From Amycolatopsis endophytica (GTDB lineage Bacteria; Actinomycetota; Actinomycetes; Mycobacteriales; Pseudonocardiaceae), in the NCBI RefSeq assembly GCF_013410405.1, contig NZ_JACCFK010000001.1:2914001-2978000 (forward strand): DNA of 64,000 nt, in the 5' to 3' direction. The notes beneath the pieces are model-generated. The model had not been told where the DNA came from. It saw nothing but the letters and a program-made list of their open reading frames with translations, and searched no databases. A program made the translations under genes and the position numbers. Positions 53,612 through 64,000 of the stretch are shown one piece after another. Numbering within the stretch: position 1 is the first letter of the stretch; each line of letters begins with the position of its first letter.

Positions 53612-54234
53612 GCGCCCGGCGGTCCCGTCGAGCCGTTCGCGCTGACCGTTGTTCAACTCCCGCCGCGAAACCTGCGCGCCCCGGGCGCGCCGCCTTTACC
53701 GGTGATCACCGGTAAAGGCGGCGACGGCACCGCCGCCCGCAAACCCGGATGTCACCCAACCGGGCACACCTCGCCGGGAACGCGGGCACGCTCGCGGCCG
53801 TTGTCCGGACATGAGGCCCTGGAACGCCGGAGCGGCTCGACCGCAAGCGCCCAGGGGAGTGCTGCGGCTCGCGCACCCGATCGTCACCCACCGAGCGGGA
53901 CGCCGGGAATCGTCGCGATGTCAAGGTGAAAACCGGCCCCTCGTTCTGCTCCGAACGGAGCAGCAGGTCATCGTGCCTGGACGGGTTCAGACGCGCACGG
54001 TCACCGGATCCCGCTGGGTGACATCCCCCGGCTCGGGGGGTTTTGTGATCCGCGTTACCGCGCTAGCGTGCAGCGCTATAGCAAGTCCCGCCGGCAGGGA
54101 GGTGAACAGCCGATGACCCTGGCGCCGACGGAACATTGACCCCCGGTTCTGCCATCAGGCCGGTGGGGAGGGAGCGGCGTCGGCGCCGTCCATGAGAGCT
54201 CTCGAACTCGTTTCCGCAATGAGGGAGGTCGCGT
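53612..54234 (+). other. 623-base intergenic region before hpf
   Basis: No convincing gene. It contains, in order, a 36-bp palindrome (53688-53723), a hairpin with CTGCTCC/GGAGCAG arms near 53943-53960, a small terminator-like CCCCC/GGGGG hairpin with TTTT (54025-54044), a -10-like TATAGC near 54078, and a long-range 10-bp pairing GGCGCCGACG (54121-54130) with CGTCGGCGCC (54178-54187). The hpf ribosome-binding site GGGAGG lies at 54221-54226. An 8-codon frame at 54113 is probably chance. Confidence 0.6.
53688..53723. repeat. 36-bp perfect palindrome after comF
   Basis: Each strand reads the same over 36 bases around a central TACCGGTGATCACCGGTA core. As RNA or single-stranded DNA it would make a 16-bp stem with a GATC loop. 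No T tract follows on either side. It could be a bidirectional terminator for comF, a site for a dimeric protein, or a copy of a dispersed palindromic repeat. The symmetry is exact. Confidence 0.85.
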
Positions 54235-54921
54235 ATGGAAATCGTCGTCAAAGGCCGTAACGTCGAGGTGCCGGAGCACTACCGCGCGCATGTCGGTGAG
54301 AAGCTCGAACGCCTGCAGCGCTACGACAAGAAGGTCTTCCGCTACGAGGTGGAGCTCCACCACGAACCGAATCGCCGCCAGCTGAAGAACTGCCAGCGCG
54401 TGGAGATCACCGGCCGTGGCAAGGGCCCGATCGTCCGGGCGGAGGCTTGCGCGGGCGATTTCTACGCCGCGCTCGACACCGCACTGAACAAGCTCGAGAA
54501 CCGCCTCCGCAAGATGCACGACCGCCGGCGTGTCCACTACGGCCGCCGCTGCCCGGAGTCCGTCGCCGAAGCGACGTCGAGCGCCACCGCCGCGGGAGCG
54601 ACGCCGGCCACGAGCCGGGCGTCCACCGCAGTGCTCGAGGCGCCCGCTCCCGTGATCGAAGAGGTCTCCGCCGCCTCGGCGGAAGAAATCGAGCTGCCCA
54701 TCCAGCAGCGCTGGGACGACGAGGCCGCCGAACACCTCCCCGGCCGCATCGTCCGGGAGAAGAACCACTCTCCCAAACCCATGACCATCGACCAGGCCCT
54801 CTCCGAGATGGAGCTGGTCGGGCACGACTTCTACCTGTTCAACGATGTCGAGGCCGGCGTCCCCAGCGTCGTCTACCGGCGCAAGGGCTTCGCCTACGGA
54901 GTGATCCGCCTGGCCCACTGA
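54235..54921 (+). CDS. hpf: Long ribosome hibernation-promoting factor
   Basis: A 228-residue long-form HPF. The N-terminal domain (about 1-100) has MEIVVKGRNVEVPEHYRAHV and AALDTALNKLENRLRKMHDR. A linker rich in Ala/Thr/Ser follows (about 105-150), then the C-terminal dimerisation domain with IVREKNHSPKPMTIDQALSEMELVGHDFYLF. Dimerising 70S to 100S ribosomes in stationary phase is the expected job. ATG start with GAGGGAGG ahead. A strong terminator follows. The leader has several structures, so regulation may be at the mRNA. Confidence 0.93.
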   Translation: MEIVVKGRNVEVPEHYRAHVGEKLERLQRYDKKVFRYEVELHHEPNRRQLKNCQRVEITGRGKGPIVRAEACAGDFYAALDTALNKLENRLRKMHDRRRVHYGRRCPESVAEATSSATAAGATPATSRASTAVLEAPAPVIEEVSAASAEEIELPIQQRWDDEAAEHLPGRIVREKNHSPKPMTIDQALSEMELVGHDFYLFNDVEAGVPSVVYRRKGFAYGVIRLAH

Positions 54922-54931
54922 CGGCGCCCGA

Positions 54932-54966
54932 AAACGGCCCGCGCGCGTCTCGCGCGCGGGCCGTTT
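54932..54966 (+). terminator. Strong terminator after hpf
   Basis: AAACGGCCCGCGCGCG (54932-54947) and CGCGCGCGGGCCGTTT (54951-54966) form a perfect 16-bp stem with a three-base loop and a short T run, about 11 bases after the hpf stop. The symmetrical A and T ends allow it to act on both strands. Confidence 0.9.
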
Positions 54967-55119
54967 CGCGCATGTTCGCACGTTGCGTGCGCGTACGCAC
55001 GCTGCTTCCCTACGATGGAGGGTGCGCACGACCCGCACCACGGGTCGGACAGGGTTCGGACACGGCGCGGTCCCGGGACAGAGCCTGGGTGCGTCCCAAC
55101 AGCTAGTGAGGTCGACCGG

Positions 55120-57936
<2,817 letters not shown>

Positions 57937-58009
57937 GCAGCGCCCTCCGACGGGCCGGCACCCGCCCGGTGCCGGCCCGTCCCCCAACGTCACAGCGGGG
58001 AAGCGCGTG

Positions 58010-58450
58010 TCAGGGGCTGGGCTGCGGCTGTACCAGCAGGAAGAAGCTGCACCGCCATCCCAGTTCCGTCTGTTCGAACTTCGCCATCACGGCGGAGGCC
58101 CGCTGGTCCGCGTGGGCGGTGCCGCACACCTCGACCCGGCCTTTCGCGCTTTCGCTGGCCCGCACGGATTTCACCGTGTACCGCGGGCCTCGCGACGGCG
58201 GCGCTGCCCGCAGGTACTGGTACATCCGCGGCGTGAGGACCGGCCGCAGCTGGCCCGGCGACCGCCGCCCCGTGCTGACCTCCAGGATGGCCGTCAGTAC
58301 GGCCCGAGCGTGCCGCAACTCCAGTGGCTCCCCGGCGCGGCCCAGCATTCGCGCGAGCGGTGGGCGGCTCTGCTCGGGCATCAAAACCGGCGCCGGTGCG
58401 CCCCGGTTCGGTTCGTACGGGTGCACTGGCAGCAGGTGTGTCCTCGTCAA
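58010..58450 (-). CDS. Rv3235-family protein
   Basis: A 146-residue protein of the small family seen after secA1 in mycobacteria (Rv3235). The conserved section lies at about 45-140 (LELRHARAVLTAILEVSTGRRSPGQLRPVLTPRMYQYL, then KGRVEVCGTAHADQRASAVMAKFEQ), which suggests a beta-rich small-molecule or protein-binding fold. No catalytic residues stand out. TTG start with GAGGGGG just ahead; a downstream GTG (six codons) is possible. Function unknown. Confidence 0.78.
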   Translation of the reverse strand: MTRTHLLPVHPYEPNRGAPAPVLMPEQSRPPLARMLGRAGEPLELRHARAVLTAILEVSTGRRSPGQLRPVLTPRMYQYLRAAPPSRGPRYTVKSVRASESAKGRVEVCGTAHADQRASAVMAKFEQTELGWRCSFFLLVQPQPSP

Positions 58451-58563
58451 CGATCCCCCTCGAATCGGCAGGCACCGAGTTGTGCCGCTCCTTAGAGCGC
58501 CCCAGCGGTCCGTTCCGGACAGCCGTGCCTCGAAGGGGTGACCCGGCCGATAGGGTCGGGCTC

Positions 58564-58944
58564 GTGCTGCGTGGACTGATCCTGGATTTCGCCGGTGTCC
58601 TGACCGACCCGGACGCGAAAGATCTTCTCGCAGTCGTCGACGACCTGCGCCGCAAGCGAATCCGCACCGCGCTCCTGTCCAATGCGGACGGTCGCGGCGG
58701 GAACGGTCCGCTCGCCCGCCACTTCGATGCGCTCGTCTTCTCCGGTGAGGTCGGTCTCGCCAAACCGGATCCGCGTGTTTTCCTCCTCACCGCCGAGCGT
58801 CTGGGTCTCCCGGCACCGGCGTGCGTGATGGTGGACGATTCGCGCCGGAACATCGAGGGCGCGACGGCCGCGGGCATGGTGGGCGTGCACCATACGTCGG
58901 TCGAGGGCACGCTCGCCGAACTCAGTGCGTTGTTCCCCGCCTGA
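58564..58944 (+). CDS. Short HAD-like hydrolase without cap domain
   Basis: A 126-residue HAD-fold protein. Motif I reads LILDFAGVLTD, with nucleophile Asp8 but Ala at +2, where phosphatases have Asp. Motif II is TALLSNADG, motif III the Lys in LAKPDPRVF and motif IV VMVDDSRRNIEGA. The cap domain is missing, hence the short length. Without the second Asp it is unlikely to be a normal phosphatase; dehalogenase-like or non-catalytic roles are possible. GTG start. It converges on the TrmH gene, overlapping by 23 bases. Confidence 0.78.
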   Translation: MLRGLILDFAGVLTDPDAKDLLAVVDDLRRKRIRTALLSNADGRGGNGPLARHFDALVFSGEVGLAKPDPRVFLLTAERLGLPAPACVMVDDSRRNIEGATAAGMVGVHHTSVEGTLAELSALFPA

Positions 58945-59680
58945 CCAGTTCGAAGCACAGGACGGCCGCGGCCGCGGAGACGTTCAGCGATTCGACCTCG
59001 CCGGGCATCGGGATCGACAACCAGCCGGTCACCAGTGACGCGACCTCCTCGCTCACCCCGCCCGTCTCCCCGCCCAGCACGAACGCGGCCCGCTCCGCCA
59101 GCGGCGCCTCGAACAGCGATTCCGCGCCACCCGCGCCCAGTGCATACAGCCCGTATCCCGCCTCGACCAGCATCGATGCGGCCTCCGCGGCGGTCGCGCA
59201 CCGCAGGACCGGCGCCCGGAACGCCACCCCCGCCGACGCCTTCACGACCAGCGGGTCCAGCGCCGCCACGCCCCGCCGCGGAACCACGATCCCGCCGAGC
59301 CCGGCCGCCGTCGCGGTGCGCAGGATCATCCCCACGTTGGCGGGCGTCGTGATGCCGTCCAGCAGCAGCACCCGGGCCGGTGCGTCGGCCAGCGCCGTGC
59401 TGAGCGGCTTCATCCGCGGCGCCACCACGTCGGCCAGCACGCCCTGGTCCTGCTTGCCGTTGCCCGCCAGCACCTTCACCCGGTGGGCGCTCGCCCGCTG
59501 CACCGGTACGCCCGCCGCCTTCGCCGCGCGCTGGATCTCCGCCGCGGCAGGGCCGCGGGCGGTGTCGGCGAGGATGACCTTGTCCACCCGCAGGTCCGGG
59601 TCGTCCAGGGCCTCCAGCACGGGTTTGCGACCGTAGACGGTCAGGAAACGGTCTTTCGGGGAGACGGTCGTTTCAGCCAC
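58922..59680 (-). CDS. TrmH/SpoU-family RNA 2'-O-methyltransferase
   Basis: A 252-residue SPOUT methyltransferase. An N-terminal substrate-binding part (about 10-95) includes VYGRKPVLEAL. The knotted domain has motif 1 DGITTPANVGMILRTA (about 106-121), motif 2 VLGGETGGVSEEV and motif 3 IPMPGEVESLNVSAAAAVL. It methylates the 2'-OH of a ribose in rRNA or tRNA; the actual nucleotide is not predictable from this sequence. GTG start, divergent from the acyltransferase gene. Confidence 0.88.
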   Translation of the reverse strand: MAETTVSPKDRFLTVYGRKPVLEALDDPDLRVDKVILADTARGPAAAEIQRAAKAAGVPVQRASAHRVKVLAGNGKQDQGVLADVVAPRMKPLSTALADAPARVLLLDGITTPANVGMILRTATAAGLGGIVVPRRGVAALDPLVVKASAGVAFRAPVLRCATAAEAASMLVEAGYGLYALGAGGAESLFEAPLAERAAFVLGGETGGVSEEVASLVTGWLSIPMPGEVESLNVSAAAAVLCFELVRRGTTH

Positions 59681-59773
59681 CCGCGAAAGCCTAGTAACGC
59701 GCAGCGTTTCCGTTGAGGGCGGTGGCGGGCTGACGGGTGGGGCAAGTGAACCAGTATGTGTCAGGATCGCTGC

Positions 59774-61180
59774 ATGCCCGACCGCCTGTCCGCCCTCGAC
59801 GCGTCGTTCCTCTACCTGGAGGACGCGGCGACGCCGATGCACGTCGGTGGCGTCGCCGTCTTCGAGCGCCCGCGGGACGGCTTCGACTACGAGCAGGTGC
59901 TGTGCCTGATCGGCCAGCGGCTCGCGTTCCTGCCGCGCTACCGCCAGCGCGTCCTGAACGTGCCCGGTCACCTGGCCCGCCCGGTGTGGGTGGACGACGT
60001 CGACTTCGATCTGAACTACCACGTCCGCCGCTCCGCGCTGCCCGCACCCGGCACCGACGACCAGCTCCACGACCTGGTCGCCCGCCTGATGGCGCGCACG
60101 ATGGACCACGAGCGCCCGCTCTGGGAGGCCTACTTCGTCGAGGGGCTCTCCGGCGGCCGGGTCGCGCTGGTCACCAAGACACACCAGTCCGTCGTGGACG
60201 GCGCCGGTACCGTCGAGCTGGGCCAGCTCATCCTCGACGCGACGCCGCAGGCGTGCGAGCCGTACGAGGACACGTGGACGCCGCGCCGCCTGCCCACCGC
60301 CACCCAGCTGGTGCTCGACGCGGTCAGCGAAACCGTCCGCCGTCCGGGTGAGCTGGTCGAGAACGCGCGTGACGTGCTCAGCGACCTGTCCGCCACGGTC
60401 GGCAAGGTGGCCGACGCGGTCGGCGGGGTCGCCGCGTCGCTCGACCGGATCTTCTCGCCCGCTCCGTCGGGGCCGCTCAACCGGCACGTCACCGGCGGCC
60501 GGGTGTTCGCCGTGGTGCGCACGCGCCTGGAGGACTACCGCAAGGTCCGCGCCGACCACGACGTGACGATCAACGACATCGTGCTCGCCGCGATCACCGG
60601 CGCGCTGCGGGACTGGCTGCTCTCCCGTGGCGAGGGCGTGTCCGCAACGTCCACCGTCCGCGCGCTGGTGCCGCTGGCCGTGCTCGACGCGGACACCGTC
60701 GATTTCTCCCCGGCGGGCCTGGTCAACAACGAGGTCGAGCCCTACCTGGTGGACCTGCCGGTCGGCGAGCCCAATCCGGTGCTGCGCCTGCAGCACATCA
60801 GCCACACGCTGCGCGCGCACGCCGACTCCGGCCGGTCGGTGGCCGCGCGCGCGATGCTCAAGGTGGGCGGGTTCGCCCCGGCGACGATGCACGCGCTGGC
60901 CGCCCGCGCCGCGGGCTCGTTCTCCGGGCGCATCTTCAACCTGCTGGTCATCAACTCGCCGGGGCCGCAGGTGCCGCTCTACGCGGGACAGGCGAGGATG
61001 GCGGAGATGTTCCCGGTGATCCCGCTGGCCCGTAACCAGGCGCTGGCGATCGGGGTCACGTCGTACCACGGCGGCGTCTACTTCGGACTGAACGGTGACC
61101 GTAAGGCCCTGTCCGATGTGGACGTCCTCGCGGGCATGATCGAGGATTCACTGGAAGAGCTGAAGGGTGCGAGCTGGTGA
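59774..61180 (+). CDS. Wax ester synthase/DGAT-type acyltransferase, Tgs-like, His-to-Gln
   Basis: A 468-residue protein of the WS/DGAT family: MPDRLSALDASFLYLED at the start, NRHVTGGRVFAVVR-like strands and the C-terminal WES_acyltransf domain (ISHTLRAHADSGRSVA, NLLVINSPGPQVPLY). The HHxxxDG motif reads H137-Q138-SVV-D142-G143, so the second, catalytic His is Gln. It may be an inactive paralogue or have another reaction. In M. tuberculosis the gene at this place is tgs3 (Rv3234c). ATG start with AGGA upstream. Likely makes triacylglycerol or wax ester if active. The next gene overlaps by four bases. Confidence 0.85.
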   Translation: MPDRLSALDASFLYLEDAATPMHVGGVAVFERPRDGFDYEQVLCLIGQRLAFLPRYRQRVLNVPGHLARPVWVDDVDFDLNYHVRRSALPAPGTDDQLHDLVARLMARTMDHERPLWEAYFVEGLSGGRVALVTKTHQSVVDGAGTVELGQLILDATPQACEPYEDTWTPRRLPTATQLVLDAVSETVRRPGELVENARDVLSDLSATVGKVADAVGGVAASLDRIFSPAPSGPLNRHVTGGRVFAVVRTRLEDYRKVRADHDVTINDIVLAAITGALRDWLLSRGEGVSATSTVRALVPLAVLDADTVDFSPAGLVNNEVEPYLVDLPVGEPNPVLRLQHISHTLRAHADSGRSVAARAMLKVGGFAPATMHALAARAAGSFSGRIFNLLVINSPGPQVPLYAGQARMAEMFPVIPLARNQALAIGVTSYHGGVYFGLNGDRKALSDVDVLAGMIEDSLEELKGASW

Positions 61181-61677
61181 GGGTCTACCTTCCGGGCACG
61201 ATCGGAATGCTGCGCAGACTGGTGGCGGACGGCGGGCTGCAGCCGCCCGGCGGGACGGGGTTCGCCCTCACCCCGGCGCTGCGTGAGTCCTACACCAGTG
61301 GCGACACCGAGGAGCTGGAGTACGCCGCCCTGCTCGATGCCGCGCGCGCCTCGCTGCGGTTGATCGGCGCGGCCGAAGACGATGCCAAGGAGCTGCCCCG
61401 GCGAGTGGTGATCTCGGTCGACGTCGAGACCGCCACGCCGCGGCCCGACCTGGACGCGCCGGTCGTGAAGCTGTCCGGGCCGATCAGCTACGACGATGTC
61501 GCGGCCGTGCACGTCGACGCGGAGGAGGCCGAGGAGGCCGTCCGCGCGGCGGCGCACGTCATCGACGCCGCCGACCTCGGTGACCCGGACGCCGAGTTCA
61601 CCCTGGGCGAGGCCGAGGACCACGAACTGGCCTGGTACGCGCCTCAGGAGCTGCCGTTCCTTCTCGACCTGCTCTAG
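61177..61677 (+). CDS. DUF6912-type protein (Rv3231c-like)
   Basis: A 166-residue acidic protein. The N-terminus MRVYLPGTIGMLRRL and the core YAALLDAARASLRLIGA match the Rv3231c-type family, found between tgs-like and pruA-like genes in related genomes. The second half is rich in Glu and Ala (VDAEEAEEAVRAAAHVIDAADLGDPDAEF) and ends DHELAWYAPQELPFLLDLL. No catalytic motif is visible. GTG start overlaps the acyltransferase stop (GTGA). Confidence 0.8.
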   Translation: MRVYLPGTIGMLRRLVADGGLQPPGGTGFALTPALRESYTSGDTEELEYAALLDAARASLRLIGAAEDDAKELPRRVVISVDVETATPRPDLDAPVVKLSGPISYDDVAAVHVDAEEAEEAVRAAAHVIDAADLGDPDAEFTLGEAEDHELAWYAPQELPFLLDLL

Positions 61678-61712
61678 CGTTGACGACGAGAGTCGTCGCA
61701 GAGGAGGCAGGA

Positions 61713-63337
<1,625 letters not shown>

Positions 63338-63341
<4 letters not shown>

Positions 63342-64000
63342 CCGATCGCCAGCTCACCGACCTGATCGGCTGGTGGGGCCTCGACGGTGATCGGCGCGCC
63401 CCAGTCGCGGTAGCGCACGGCCGTCGTGGCGTTCAGCAGCTCGGCCGGGGCGCCGGATGCCTGCATCACGGACGTCAGGTTCTGTGTCACCTGCACCGGA
63501 AGCTGGTCGGCGTCGAGCCACAGCTCCATCGGGAAGGTGACGGTCAACCGCTCCCGCTGCTCGGGCGACAGGCTCATCAGGCCGAGTTCCCCGGCCTTCG
63601 CGACGTCGATGGTGACCCAGTAGTGGCTGACCTGTTGCCCGTCGAGCGTGGTCAGCTCGCTGCGGTCGATGGTGCCGGCCTGCCGCACCTGCTCCAGCGT
63701 CTTGGCCGGGTTGTTCGCCTTGGCCTGTTCGATGCTCGTGCCGAGGGATTTCGCCGCTTCGCTGCCCTCGGGAAGCGTGGCCCACGGCTTGCCGCCGGTC
63801 CTCGACCGGGAATCCTCGGGCAGCTGGAAGTAGATCACCTCGTCGACCACCCGCATCTCGGCGGTCCGGCCGCCGGTGGTCACGGTCAGGGCCATCGCGG
63901 TGTCCGGGCCCGTGAAGGTTCCCTCACCGGTGCCGGTGATCTCCTCACCCGCCATGGACATCGTCATCGTGAACCGGGCGGTGCGGACCTGGTCGGCCTT
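63338..64000 (-). CDS. Lipoprotein-like beta protein, LppX/LprG or LolA-type (5' end missing)
   Basis: The C-terminal 220 residues of a secreted protein running off the right edge; the signal and lipobox are not in the window. The visible part begins KADQVRTARFTMTMSMAG, then GTFTGPDTAMALTVTTGGRTAEMRVVDEVIYFQL and a final KWDAP-like RYRDWGAPITVEAPPADQVGE. Alternating strands and the shape resemble the LppX/LprAFG or LolA half-barrels that hold lipids. Family is inferred. It converges on pruA. Confidence 0.65.

Noticed and set aside
53702..53929. Short frames on both strands starting inside the 36-bp palindrome
   Set aside because: They start identically only because of the palindrome, have no ribosome-binding site and no plausible protein character.
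54113..54139. An 8-codon frame (MTLAPTEH) with GGGAGG ahead of hpf, as an upstream regulatory frame
   Set aside because: The spacing is long (10 bases) and there is no regulatory codon pattern; probably chance.

Overview
The window is high-GC (about 70% or more) actinobacterial chromosome. Many GTG and a few TTG starts, third-position GC bias, a mycothiol gene (mshB), a WhiB regulator, the mtrA-mtrB-lpqB module and a Tgs-like acyltransferase point to the Pseudonocardiaceae, most likely Amycolatopsis or a close relative. This placement rests on gene content and remembered synteny with Mycobacterium tuberculosis and Streptomyces, not on a database search. I see no rRNA, tRNA, CRISPR array, prophage or intact insertion sequence.

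Left part (1-13.6 kb): mixed accessory and housekeeping genes. It opens with a decayed Pr6Pr-type membrane protein gene, a secreted peptidase-like protein, two small membrane proteins and a pterin-4a-carbinolamine dehydratase. A TPP riboswitch then precedes a three-gene thiamine-type ABC transporter. Next come a LolA-like protein plus ABC exporter operon and a divergent two-component system, which share a promoter region with four CTGAGA repeats. A NUDIX gene and a Phd/PIN toxin-antitoxin pair follow. The last gene is a tryptophanyl-tRNA synthetase gene preceded by a Trp-Trp leader peptide and an attenuator hairpin set.

Middle-left (13.6-27.5 kb): a YciI protein, a tiny Lys/Cys-rich protein, typA and an lpqW-like lipoprotein gene. 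A five-gene oligopeptide ABC importer operon follows on the minus strand, then mshB, two conserved hypotheticals and an M50 protease. The typA-lpqW-mshB-membrane protein order resembles M. tuberculosis Rv1165-Rv1171, with the peptide importer set between.

Core syntenic block (27.6-63.3 kb): whiB2/whmD-like, a large membrane protein, a zincin-like protein, DUF3499, manB, Trm112-like, SIS, manA, CDF transporter, cationic amino acid permease, sahH, tmk, mtrA, mtrB, lpqB, comF, hpf, secA1, an Rv3235-like gene, a tgs-like gene, an Rv3231c-like gene and pruA. This follows the order of M. tuberculosis Rv3260c to Rv3231c. Three islands interrupt it: a mycothiol-dependent-type enzyme with an AsnC regulator and a DUF2000 protein; a second VapBC pair between sahH and tmk; and an RpiR / MFS / GAF / amidohydrolase catabolic cassette between lpqB and comF.

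Pathway links: manA and manB with the SIS and Trm112-like genes supply mannose phosphates for mannolipids, the process in which LpqW acts in mycobacteria. mtrAB-lpqB handles envelope signalling, and secA1 is the main export motor. Several proteins keep a recognisable fold but lack a key catalytic residue: a Tgs-like acyltransferase with His-to-Gln, a membrane alpha/beta-hydrolase-like protein with Ser-to-Lys, a zincin-like protein without HExxH, and a HAD protein without the second Asp. The strongest regulatory finding is ribosome-mediated attenuation at trpS. The clearest unexplained DNA element is a 36-bp perfect palindrome after comF.
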